This document shows positions 1 to 7,446 of a DNA stretch of 64,000 bases, piece by piece (the stretch's first letter is position 1; every line of letters begins with the position of its first letter). The stretch spans positions 1 through 64,000 of the forward strand of contig NZ_JAICBZ010000007.1 in the NCBI RefSeq assembly GCF_020179405.1, given 5' to 3'. The position numbers and the translations under genes were made by a program. The notes below the pieces were generated by a model. The model ran no database searches. It was not told where the DNA came from and was given only the letters and a program-made list of their open reading frames with translations. This stretch comes from Xinfangfangia pollutisoli (lineage in GTDB: Bacteria > Pseudomonadota > Alphaproteobacteria > Rhodobacterales > Rhodobacteraceae).

Positions 1-897
1 CTGCCCGTCCCGGCCGCGCCGGGCGGCACCGTCCGGCTGGTGCAGCCCGCCATTCCCCAGGCGCTGAAATGGGACCCCGAGCTTGCGCGCGAGAATTTCG
101 CCACGCTGCTGCGGCTCAGCCGCGACGGTGACGGGCCCGCGCCGGTCGATCTGGTGATCTGGCCCGAAACCGCCCTGCCCTATCTGGTTGAGCCGGGCAG
201 CGATCTGCCCGGGATCATCGCCCAGACGCTGGGCCGCCCCGCCGCGGTGGGCGCGCAGCGCGCCGAGGGGCCGCTGGGCTGGAATTCGCTGCTGCTGATC
301 GGCGCCCAGGGCCAGATCGAGGCGACCTATGACAAGGTCCATCTCGTGCCCTTCGGCGAATATGTGCCCCTGGGCGAGGCCGCTTTCGATCTGTTCGATC
401 TGGGTGCCTTCTCGGCCCGCACGGGTGCGACCTACAGCGCAGGCGCGCCCCCCGCCGATCCGGTCGATTTCGGCCCCCGCCTGGGCCCGGGCCGCGTGCT
501 GATCTGCTACGAGGCGATCTTTCCCGACGAGATCGGCCTCGACGGGCCGCGGCCCGACTGGCTGTTGCAGATCACCAATGACGCCTGGTTCGGCACTTTG
601 ACCGGCCCCTATCAGCATTTCGCCCTGACCCGGCTTCGGGCGGTCGAGCAGGGCATGCCGCTGGTGCGCGTCGCCAATACCGGGATCTCGGCCGTGGTCG
701 ATGCGCGCGGCCGCATCGCGCAGGATGCCGCAGGCCGCCCGCTGCTGCTGCCGCTGGGCGTTGAGGCCACGCTGGACGCCGCCCTGCCCGGCACCCTGCC
801 CGCCCCGCCCTATGCCCAGATCGGCGATCTGCCGCTTTGGCTTCTGTTGCTGTCCGGTCTCGGCCTCATGGCCCTGCGCCGCGGTCCGCGGCATTGA
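1..897 (+). CDS. lnt: apolipoprotein N-acyltransferase (C-terminal part)
   Basis: This is the 3' part of lnt, running in from before the window; the frame is open from base 1. Lnt is an inner-membrane enzyme that adds the third acyl chain to the N-terminal cysteine of lipoproteins. The visible part is the carbon-nitrogen hydrolase domain with the family's triad: Glu in WPETALP (about base 166), Lys in YDKVHLVPFGEYVP (about 334) and Cys in ICYEAIFP (505-507). A hydrophobic C-terminal helix (LPLWLLLLSGLGLMAL) ends the protein. The upstream membrane helices are not in the window. metK follows on the same strand after 106 bases that hold its riboswitch. In Rhodobacterales lnt and metK are commonly neighbours. 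Confidence 0.95.
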   Translation: MPVPAAPGGTVRLVQPAIPQALKWDPELARENFATLLRLSRDGDGPAPVDLVIWPETALPYLVEPGSDLPGIIAQTLGRPAAVGAQRAEGPLGWNSLLLIGAQGQIEATYDKVHLVPFGEYVPLGEAAFDLFDLGAFSARTGATYSAGAPPADPVDFGPRLGPGRVLICYEAIFPDEIGLDGPRPDWLLQITNDAWFGTLTGPYQHFALTRLRAVEQGMPLVRVANTGISAVVDARGRIAQDAAGRPLLLPLGVEATLDAALPGTLPAPPYAQIGDLPLWLLLLSGLGLMALRRGPRH

Positions 898-949
898 ACG
901 GGCTTATCGCTTGATTCTCGCCCCCGGCCCGCGTAAGCCCGGGGCATAA

Positions 950-995
950 CCGCCACAACGGCTTCCTGGCGTGGCGGGGTTTCATCAACGGAGCA
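950..995 (+). promoter_or_regulatory. SAM/SAH riboswitch in the metK leader
   Basis: The leader carries the signature of the small SAM/SAH class (formerly the metK-Rhodobacter motif). Stem P1 pairs CCGCCAC (950-956) with GTGGCGG (971-977), enclosing a loop with ACGGCTTCCTGGC. Downstream GGAGCA (990-995) contains the GGAG ribosome binding site, which can pair with CTTCC in the loop to form the pseudoknot known from this class. Ligand binding would hide the site and turn off metK translation. The P1-to-GGAG linker is 12 bases. Recognition is by sequence pattern and position only. Confidence 0.9.
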
Positions 996-1003
996 CCATC
1001 CCC

Positions 1004-2170
1004 ATGAGCCGCAAGAACTACGTTTTCACTTCCGAGTCCGTCTCGGAGGGGCATCCCGACAAGCTGTGCGACCGCGTGTCCGACGCCATTCTGGATGCTT
1101 TCCTGACCGAAGAGGCGAATGCCCGCGTCGCCTGCGAAACCTTCGCGACGACCGGCCGGGTGGTCGTCGGCGGCGAAGTGGGCCTGTCCGACAAGAAAGC
1201 CCTCAAGGCGATGATGGACCGGGTCGAGGACATCGTCCGCCATTGCGTCAAGGACATCGGCTACGAACAGGACGAGTTCCACTGGAACACCCTGAAAGTG
1301 CAGAACTATCTGCACAAGCAATCGGCCCATATCGCGCAGGGCGTCGACAAGGACGGTGCGGGCGATCAGGGCATCATGTTCGGCTACGCCTGCCGCGAGA
1401 CGGACGAGCTGATGCCGGCGCCGATCCAGTATTCCCATGCCATCCTGCGCCGTCTGGCCGAGGTGCGCAAATCCGGGCAGGAGCCGACGCTGCGGCCCGA
1501 TGCCAAATCCCAGCTGTCGCTGCGCTATGAAGACGGCAAGCCGGTTGAGGTGACCTCGATCGTGCTGTCGACCCAGCACGCCAGCGAAGACCAGACCTCT
1601 GACGACATCCGCGCCATCGTGGAGCCCTATATCCGCGAAGTGCTGCCCCAGGGCTGGCTGACCGAGAAGACCGAATGGTGGGTGAACCCGACCGGCACGT
1701 TCGTGATCGGCGGCCCCGATGGCGACGCGGGCCTGACCGGCCGCAAGATCATCGTTGACACCTATGGCGGGGCGGCCCCGCATGGCGGCGGCGCCTTCTC
1801 GGGCAAGGACCCGACCAAGGTTGACCGCTCGGCGGCTTACGCCGCGCGCTATCTGGCCAAGAACGTGGTCGCGGCCGGTCTGGCCGACCGCTGCACGCTG
1901 CAGGTCAGCTATGCGATCGGTGTGGCCAAGCCCCTGTCGATCTATGTCGACACGCATGGCACCGGCCAGGTCGAGGCCGCGCTGATCGAAAAAGCGGTGA
2001 TGGACTGCATGGACCTGACGCCGCGCGGCATCCGCACCCATCTGCAGCTGAACAAGCCGATCTACGCCCGCACCGCTGCCTATGGCCATTTCGGCCGCGC
2101 GCCGACCGAAGACGGCGGCTTCTCGTGGGAGCGGACCGATCTGGCCGAGGCGCTGAAAAAGGCGGTCTGA
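1004..2170 (+). CDS. metK: S-adenosylmethionine synthetase
   Basis: MetK makes S-adenosylmethionine from methionine and ATP in the cytoplasm. The 388-residue product has normal length for the family. Diagnostic motifs are GHPDKLCD (from residue 16), [12 protein letters not shown] (about 120-131) and the glycine-rich loop [16 protein letters not shown] (about 260). The ATG at 1004 was chosen because it starts the conserved [20 protein letters not shown] sequence and lies 10 bases after the GGAG of the riboswitch; an earlier in-frame start at 971 would lie inside the riboswitch stem. The gene is probably monocistronic, ending in a strong terminator, and is regulated at translation by its own product. 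Confidence 0.98.
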   Translation: MSRKNYVFTSESVSEGHPDKLCDRVSDAILDAFLTEEANARVACETFATTGRVVVGGEVGLSDKKALKAMMDRVEDIVRHCVKDIGYEQDEFHWNTLKVQNYLHKQSAHIAQGVDKDGAGDQGIMFGYACRETDELMPAPIQYSHAILRRLAEVRKSGQEPTLRPDAKSQLSLRYEDGKPVEVTSIVLSTQHASEDQTSDDIRAIVEPYIREVLPQGWLTEKTEWWVNPTGTFVIGGPDGDAGLTGRKIIVDTYGGAAPHGGGAFSGKDPTKVDRSAAYAARYLAKNVVAAGLADRCTLQVSYAIGVAKPLSIYVDTHGTGQVEAALIEKAVMDCMDLTPRGIRTHLQLNKPIYARTAAYGHFGRAPTEDGGFSWERTDLAEALKKAV

Positions 2171-2195
2171 GCCGCGCTGTGACCTTCGGAATCGC

Positions 2196-2224
2196 AAAAG
2201 GGCGGGGATTTCCCCGCCCTTTTT
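2196..2224 (+). terminator. intrinsic terminator of metK
   Basis: A perfect 13-base-pair inverted repeat, AAAAGGGCGGGGA / TCCCCGCCCTTTT, with its T-tract continuing to 2224, starts 25 bases after the metK stop. The A-tract opposite the T-tract could also stop transcripts arriving from the minus strand, but the minus-strand gene beyond starts far away. Confidence 0.93.
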
Positions 2225-2278
2225 ACTTGCCTGTCCGGTTTTGCGTCGCCGACGCGGCGAGATGCTTTTCGCACGCGC

Positions 2279-3364
2279 CTAGGCGGCGCGGGGCCCCGCC
2301 TCGTGCCGCAGGATCGCCGCTTCCGAGGCCGACAGGCTGCGGCGGGCGAAGTCGCCATAGCTCATCGGATTGACCTCGATCCCCGGCAGGATCGCCAGCA
2401 GCCGGGCGCGGTCCTTGACGTCGACCGTCTCCAGCGCGGTGGCCGAGGGGTGGAAGCTTTCGGTTTCAACCCCATTGGCAAAGACGATGTCATGCCGGTC
2501 AAGCAGCAGATGGTGATAGGTCACCTCGCGCAGCATCTTGTCGACCAGCACCGTGGTGTCGTTCACCAGATCCTCGGCCGCGACCAGCACTTCGTCGGTG
2601 TTGAACAGGGCCCGCGCCGTGGCACCGCGCACCAGCAGCCGGTGCTGTGGCGAAACCAGCAGATCGGCATCCGGCCGCCCGGTGCCGAAAGCGCCCTCGC
2701 GGAAGCGGATCGGCCGCAGATGCGGCATGGCGTAAAGCCGCGCGCCGGTCATCCGGCGGCTGCCGGTCCAGAGGATCTGTTGCGGGCCATTGTCGCGGGT
2801 CTGCACCAGATCGCCCTCGCGCAGGCTTTCCACCGCGCACAGGCCCGAAGGCGTCAGGATCCGCGTGCCCGGCGCGAAACAGATCACCCCGCCCGAGGCG
2901 CGGCTGCCCGCCGCCCCGCCGGATCGGTCGATCTGGGTGCGCACGATCCACAGATCGCGCCCCTCGGGCGGCACCTCGCCCATAAACATCAGCAGCCGCG
3001 CGCCGCTGTCGGGCACCGGCAGAATGGTGACGATATGCGATTTCAGCCCGTCGGTGACGACAAAGCTTTGCTCGGGCGGCTCTTCCGCGGCAAGCGGCGC
3101 CATCTCTGGCCGCGCGTCTTCGGCCGAGCCGACGGCAACGCCGATCAGCCGTTGCACCATCCGCGCCGCGCGTCGCCGGATATCCGCCCCGCCCTCGGCC
3201 CCTTCCAGAAGCAGAACATCCCCCGGCGCGTCGATGCGCACCGCAGCCCCCGTCCAGCGCCAGGCGGCGCCAACGGTAAGGGCGTCGGGGGACAGGGCCT
3301 GAAACCCATCCACTTCCGTCTGTGACCAGGAGATGACGAACGTGGCCCTCAAGCCCGTTCCCAT
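2279..3364 (-). CDS. Hint-domain (Hedgehog/intein-type) protein
   Basis: A 361-residue protein with a Hint_2 type domain in its second half, starting at the likely nucleophile Cys162 in ICFAPGTRILTPSG and followed by the usual AVESLREGDLVQT block, VSPQHRLLV and the YHHLLLDRHDIVFANG-like segment. Such proteins are abundant in Rhodobacterales. The family is related to self-splicing and self-cleaving domains, but this subgroup has mostly unknown substrates. The first 150 residues resemble no family I know and carry no signal peptide. The C-terminal part has no obvious extein or cholesterol-transfer partner. It stands alone between the metK terminator and an LpxR-like gene on the same strand. Confidence 0.75.
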   Translation of the reverse strand: MGTGLRATFVISWSQTEVDGFQALSPDALTVGAAWRWTGAAVRIDAPGDVLLLEGAEGGADIRRRAARMVQRLIGVAVGSAEDARPEMAPLAAEEPPEQSFVVTDGLKSHIVTILPVPDSGARLLMFMGEVPPEGRDLWIVRTQIDRSGGAAGSRASGGVICFAPGTRILTPSGLCAVESLREGDLVQTRDNGPQQILWTGSRRMTGARLYAMPHLRPIRFREGAFGTGRPDADLLVSPQHRLLVRGATARALFNTDEVLVAAEDLVNDTTVLVDKMLREVTYHHLLLDRHDIVFANGVETESFHPSATALETVDVKDRARLLAILPGIEVNPMSYGDFARRSLSASEAAILRHEAGPRAA

Positions 3365-3471
3365 GCCTGTATGCCTGCTCGTTTGTTTTTATTGACGCCG
3401 AGGTTAACAGGCGTGCCGCAGGCCCGCTAGGGTCTTGATGCAACAGTGCCGCCGAAACCGCCGGACTGTCG

Positions 3472-4392
3472 TCAGAAAATCAACGCCAGCGACAGCGAGC
3501 CGACCAGTTGCCCCTCGGCCTGGCCTTCGAATTCCTCGGACAGCCAGCTGAGCCCGTAAAAACCCGAGGCGCCGCCCCTGCCCTGCCAGGCCAGCCCGGC
3601 CCGCAGCCGGCTGCGGCTGTCCTTCAGCACCGCCGCTTCGCCACCGGGCAGCAGCGCGCTGTCCCAGACATGGGCGATGTCGCCGCCCAGAACCAGGGTG
3701 AAACCGGGCGAAGGGTCATCGGCCAGGGCGCGGTAGCGCTGGCCGGTCGTGGCCTCGCGCAGCATCAGCGCGCCTTGGCCATAGCGGCCCAGCGTCAGAT
3801 CGGCGCCCAGCCGGACATAGGTTTCAAGCCCGGCCTGCGCCTCGACGAAGGGGCGCAGTTCGGCAGCCGTGCCCAGGGGCAGGCTGCGGCCGATCTCGGC
3901 CAGCAGCGTGGGATGGACCGCATCGCCGATCTGGCCCGAGGCCGCCTGCGGCGCTGCGGCCCCCAGCAGATCGTGCATGGCGCGCTGGAAATCATCCAGC
4001 CCGGTCTGCGGGCCGGTAAAGGCCAGATCCATGCCAAGGCTGGTGTCGAAACCGGCCAGCCGGGCGTGGCTGTGCAGCCCGAAGGACAAGACACCCGCAT
4101 AACGCCGGTCGCCGGCGGCGGGACGCGACAGATTGGCCGGAGCGATGATCTCGGCCCGGGCGCGAAATTCCAGCAGCTCGCCCAGCGCCGGCGGCAGATC
4201 GCCCGACCAGCCACGGCCGCGCAACAGGCTGACCGTATAGGCGCCGGTGCGCCAACGGTCCTGCCCGTCGCCCAGCCCGTCATTGGAAAAGATCCGGCCC
4301 CAGCCCAAAAGCTGCATCGGCTCGGCCAGGGCCGGCCCGCCCGTCCCGGCAGCCAAAAGCGCGGCCGCCACCGCCAAAGCCCTGATGATCAT
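3472..4392 (-). CDS. LpxR-like lipid A 3'-O-deacylase family (DUF2219) outer-membrane protein
   Basis: A 306-residue exported protein with signal peptide MIIRALAVAAALLAAGTGGPALA. The mature start, GRIFSNDGLGDGQDRWRTGAYTVS, is the DUF2219/LpxR signature (ND near the start, then RWRTG), and the C-terminal segments alternate as expected for an outer-membrane beta barrel ending in Phe (SLSLALIF). Characterised LpxR removes the 3' acyloxyacyl chain of lipid A; activity here is inferred from family only. The ATG at 4392 follows an AAGGGGG ribosome binding site and begins the signal peptide. The reading frame stays open upstream to 4575, but that part has no export features. Confidence 0.75.
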   Translation of the reverse strand: MIIRALAVAAALLAAGTGGPALAEPMQLLGWGRIFSNDGLGDGQDRWRTGAYTVSLLRGRGWSGDLPPALGELLEFRARAEIIAPANLSRPAAGDRRYAGVLSFGLHSHARLAGFDTSLGMDLAFTGPQTGLDDFQRAMHDLLGAAAPQAASGQIGDAVHPTLLAEIGRSLPLGTAAELRPFVEAQAGLETYVRLGADLTLGRYGQGALMLREATTGQRYRALADDPSPGFTLVLGGDIAHVWDSALLPGGEAAVLKDSRSRLRAGLAWQGRGGASGFYGLSWLSEEFEGQAEGQLVGSLSLALIF

Positions 4393-4505
4393 CGCGCCCC
4401 CGCCCCCTTGCCCGGCCCGTCCGGGCCCAGATCTGCCCGCCGACTGCGGCGCATTTCGGGCGGAAAGCCGGCAGAGGCAAGGGCCGCGCGGCCGAAGCCG
4501 CGCGG

Positions 4506-5060
4506 TCAGGCCCGCCCGGCGCTGGGCGACAGGGTCAGCGGATCCACCCCCAGCGCCTTCAGCGCCAGGGTCCATTTCTCGGCATCGCTGGCGGCAAAGA
4601 CGATCTCGGGCAGCGCCTCGGCGACCAGCCAGTCATTGCGCAGGATCTCACCCTCCAGCTGGCCCGGCCCCCAGCCGGCATAGCCCAGCGCCAGCAGCGC
4701 CTGATCGGGCCCGGCGCCGCGGGCCAGATCTTCCAGCACATCCAGCGTCGCGGTCACCCGGAACCCGCCCGGCACCCGCATCGTCGCCGCCTCGCCGCCC
4801 CAATCGGGCGTGTGCAGCACGAAGCCCCGGCCCTTGTCGACCGGGCCACCATAATGCACCCGGATCTCGCGCCCACGGTCGCCGCGGCTGATTCCCAGAT
4901 GATCCAGCAAGCCGCCGAAGTTCAGATCGGGCGCCGGCTTGTTCACGATCAGCCCCATCGCGCTTTCGGAATCATGCGCGCACATCAGGATGACGCTGCG
5001 CGCAAAACGCGGATCGCCCATGCCAGGCATCGCGATCAGGATCTTTCCAGCCAATTCCAC
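4506..5060 (-). CDS. yqgE: YqgE/AlgH family protein (UPF0301, DUF179)
   Basis: The 184-residue product starts MELAGKILIAMPGMGDPRFARSV, followed by MGLIVNKP and the YGGPVDKGRGFVLH segment, which together define the YqgE/AlgH family. The family is widespread in proteobacteria; its biochemical role is unsettled. The start is GTG at 5060. No signal peptide or membrane helix is present, so it is cytoplasmic. It lies upstream of the LpxR-like gene on the same strand, 113 bases away, and is divergent from the DsbD-N-like gene at 5199; the 138 bases between should hold both promoters. Confidence 0.9.
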   Translation of the reverse strand: MELAGKILIAMPGMGDPRFARSVILMCAHDSESAMGLIVNKPAPDLNFGGLLDHLGISRGDRGREIRVHYGGPVDKGRGFVLHTPDWGGEAATMRVPGGFRVTATLDVLEDLARGAGPDQALLALGYAGWGPGQLEGEILRNDWLVAEALPEIVFAASDAEKWTLALKALGVDPLTLSPSAGRA

Positions 5061-5198
5061 GAGTCGGGCCCTCCTGCCCTTTCAGGATGGGGTCGCGGCT
5101 CGCAGATCACAAGCGCCGCTGCGGCCATGCGGCCACATCACGCGCGCTCTCGCCGGGAAGTGATTTCCGTTTGGGGCGGCGCCCCCTATCTTGCCGTC

Positions 5199-6011
5199 AT
5201 GCTGAACCGCCTTGCCCTTTCGCTTTGCCTGCCGCTTTGCCTCGCCGCCCTGCCCGGGCCCGCCGCCGCCACCACCCAGGACGATGTGCTGGAAGCCGCG
5301 GTCCTGACCGGCTGGCAAACGCCTGACGGCACGCAGATGACGGCGCTGCGGCTGCGGCTGGCGCCGGGCTGGAAAACCTATTGGCGCAGCCCCGGCGATG
5401 CCGGCATCCCGCCGGAATTCGACTGGAGCGGCTCGCGCAATCTGAAAGCGGTGCAGATCCACTGGCCGGCGCCTTCGGTCTTTCACACCGCCGGCTTCAC
5501 CACCATCGGCTATCATGACGAATTGGTGCTGCCGGTCGAGATCCGGCCGCGCGACCCGTCCCGGCCCGTCGATCTTGAGGTGACGGTCGATCTGGGCATC
5601 TGCCGCGACATCTGCCTGCCGGCCTCGTTGCATCTGACCGCGCGGATCGACCCGCCCGGCGCGCCCGATGCGTCCATTCGCGCGGCCCTGGCGGCGCGGC
5701 CGAAAACCGGGCGCGAGGCGGGGCTGGCGGCGATCTCTTGCGGGGTCGAGCCGATTGCCGACGGGCTGCGCCTGACCGCGACGCTGACGCTGCCGCAGCA
5801 GGGCGGGGTCGAGACGGTGGCGATCGAGACCGCCGACCGCCGGGTCTGGGTGTCCGAGGCCGAGGCGCTGCGCAAGGGCGGCACGCTGAAGGCGGTGGCC
5901 GAACTGGTCCCGCCCCATGCCGCCCCCTTCGCGCTGGACCGCTCGGGCGTGACGGTCACGGTGATCTCGGACAAGGGCGCGATGGAAGTGACGGGCTGCC
6001 CCGCCCCCTAA
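5199..6011 (+). CDS. periplasmic protein with DsbD N-terminal-like domain
   Basis: A 270-residue exported protein: signal peptide MLNRLALSLCLPLCLAALPGPAAA, then a domain like the N-terminal thiol:disulfide interchange domain of DsbD/ScsB (PF11412 type). Supporting features are GWKTYWRSPGDAGIPPEFDW, YHDELVLPVEI and the redox cysteine pair in LGICRDICLPA. It lacks the membrane and thioredoxin domains of full DsbD, so it is likely a stand-alone periplasmic redox carrier or assembly factor; its partner is not visible here. The start at 5199 begins the signal peptide. It ends convergent with urtE, overlapping by 4 bases (6008-6011). Confidence 0.8.
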   Translation: MLNRLALSLCLPLCLAALPGPAAATTQDDVLEAAVLTGWQTPDGTQMTALRLRLAPGWKTYWRSPGDAGIPPEFDWSGSRNLKAVQIHWPAPSVFHTAGFTTIGYHDELVLPVEIRPRDPSRPVDLEVTVDLGICRDICLPASLHLTARIDPPGAPDASIRAALAARPKTGREAGLAAISCGVEPIADGLRLTATLTLPQQGGVETVAIETADRRVWVSEAEALRKGGTLKAVAELVPPHAAPFALDRSGVTVTVISDKGAMEVTGCPAP

Positions 6012-6703
6012 AGCGAGAACCGCGCCCGCACCTGCCCGGCCGACAGATCGGCCTTGGCGCCCGAAATCGCCACCGAGCCGCGGTCAAAGACATAAAGCCT
6101 GTCGGCCAGGCCCCATGCGAAATCGAAATACTGCTCGACCAGCACGATCGCCATGCCGCCCCGGTTCTTCAGATGGGTGATGACATGGCCGATCTGCTGA
6201 ATGATGTTCGGCTGAATGCCCTCGGTCGGCTCGTCCAGAAGCAGCACCTTCGGCCGCATCAGCATCGCCCGCGCGATGGCCAATTGCTGCTGCTGCCCGC
6301 CCGACAGATCGCCGCCCCGCCGCCGCAGCATCTGCTTCAGCACCGGGAACAGCTGGTAGATGTCCTCGCTGACCCGCCGCTCGGCCCGAGGCAGCACGGC
6401 GAAGGCGGTTTCAAGGTTTTCCTCGACCGTCAGCAGGGGAAAGATCATCCGCCCCTGCGGCACCACCGACAAGCCGCGCCGGGCCATGTCCTGCGCGCGC
6501 AGGCGCGGCAGATCGGCCCCCTCAAGCAGCACCTGCCCGCCCGAGCGCGGATGCGTGCCCGCCAGCGCCTTCAGGAAACTGGTCTTGCCCACCCCGTTGG
6601 TGCCCATGATGCAGGTCACCTCGCCCGCCTTGGCCAGGAAATCGATCCCGTGCAGGATCTGCGAGCCGCCATAGTGTAGCGTCAGCCCCTTGGTTTCGAT
6701 CAT
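6008..6703 (-). CDS. urtE: urea ABC transporter ATP-binding protein UrtE
   Basis: One of the two ATPases of the Urt high-affinity urea importer. The 231-residue product has Walker A GTNGVGKTS (about 33-41), the signature LSGGQQQ and Walker B VLLLDEPTEGIQPNI; DEPTEGIQPNI is typical for UrtE and separates it from LivF. It is the last gene of the urtABCDE operon and its ATG overlaps the urtD stop by one base (TGATG), which suggests translational coupling. No urease genes are in the window, so urea use must depend on genes elsewhere. Confidence 0.95.
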   Translation of the reverse strand: MIETKGLTLHYGGSQILHGIDFLAKAGEVTCIMGTNGVGKTSFLKALAGTHPRSGGQVLLEGADLPRLRAQDMARRGLSVVPQGRMIFPLLTVEENLETAFAVLPRAERRVSEDIYQLFPVLKQMLRRRGGDLSGGQQQQLAIARAMLMRPKVLLLDEPTEGIQPNIIQQIGHVITHLKNRGGMAIVLVEQYFDFAWGLADRLYVFDRGSVAISGAKADLSAGQVRARFSL

Positions 6704-7446
6704 CAGCCCCGCCCCAGATAGACGTCGATCACGGTCGGATCGCTGGTCACATGGTCCAGCGAGCCTTCGGCCAGGACCGATCCCTCATGCAGCACGGTGA
6801 CCTTGCAGTTCAGCCGGCGCACGAAATCCATATCGTGTTCCACCACCACCACGGCGCGGGTCCTGGCCATTTCCACCAGCATCGCGGTCGTATGTTCACG
6901 CTCGACCCCGGTCATGCCGGCCGCCGGCTCGTCAACCAGCAGAAGCCGCGGCTCTTGTGCCAGAAGCATTGCGATTTCCAGCCATTGCTTCTGGCCATGC
7001 GACAGCTCGCCCGCCTTGCGCGCCAGATGATCGCTCAGCCCCACTTCCCGCGCCAGATCCAGCACCCGGTCGCGGCCCGGCCCCGACAGCGCAAAGCGCA
7101 GGGCGGCCAGCGGCCCGCGCGGCGATTTCAGCGCCAGAACCAGGTTTTCGGCCACGCTCTGGTCTTCGAAGACGGTCGGGCGCTGGAACTTGCGGCCGAT
7201 GCCGGCGCGGGCGATCTGCGCCTCGGACAGGGACAGAAGCGAGACGGATTTCTCGCCCCACAGGACCTTGCCCGTGTCGGGCTTGGTCTTGCCGGTGACG
7301 ATATCCATGAAGGTGGTTTTGCCCGCGCCATTCGGCCCGATCACCGCGCGCATCTCGGCCGGGCCGATGGTGAAGGACAGGTTGTTGATGGCGCGGAACC
7401 CGTCGAAGGTGACAGAGACGCCGGACACTTCCAGAAGCGCGCTCAT
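6703..7446 (-). CDS. urtD: urea ABC transporter ATP-binding protein UrtD
   Basis: The second ATPase of the urea importer, 247 residues. Walker A is GPNGAGKTT (about 37-45), the signature is LSHGQKQWLEIAMLL and Walker B LLLVDEPAAGMTGVE; the LSHGQKQWLEI and DEPAAGMTGVE blocks are typical for UrtD. Its start overlaps the urtC stop by four bases (ATGA) and its stop overlaps urtE by one. It is expected to form a heterodimer with UrtE at the cytoplasmic face of UrtB and UrtC. Confidence 0.95.
   Translation of the reverse strand: MSALLEVSGVSVTFDGFRAINNLSFTIGPAEMRAVIGPNGAGKTTFMDIVTGKTKPDTGKVLWGEKSVSLLSLSEAQIARAGIGRKFQRPTVFEDQSVAENLVLALKSPRGPLAALRFALSGPGRDRVLDLAREVGLSDHLARKAGELSHGQKQWLEIAMLLAQEPRLLLVDEPAAGMTGVEREHTTAMLVEMARTRAVVVVEHDMDFVRRLNCKVTVLHEGSVLAEGSLDHVTSDPTVIDVYLGRG

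Noticed and set aside
900-940. GGGCTTA...TAAGCCC as terminator of lnt
   Set aside because: The loop is 27 bases and no T-tract follows; it overlaps the likely metK promoter area and may be chance.
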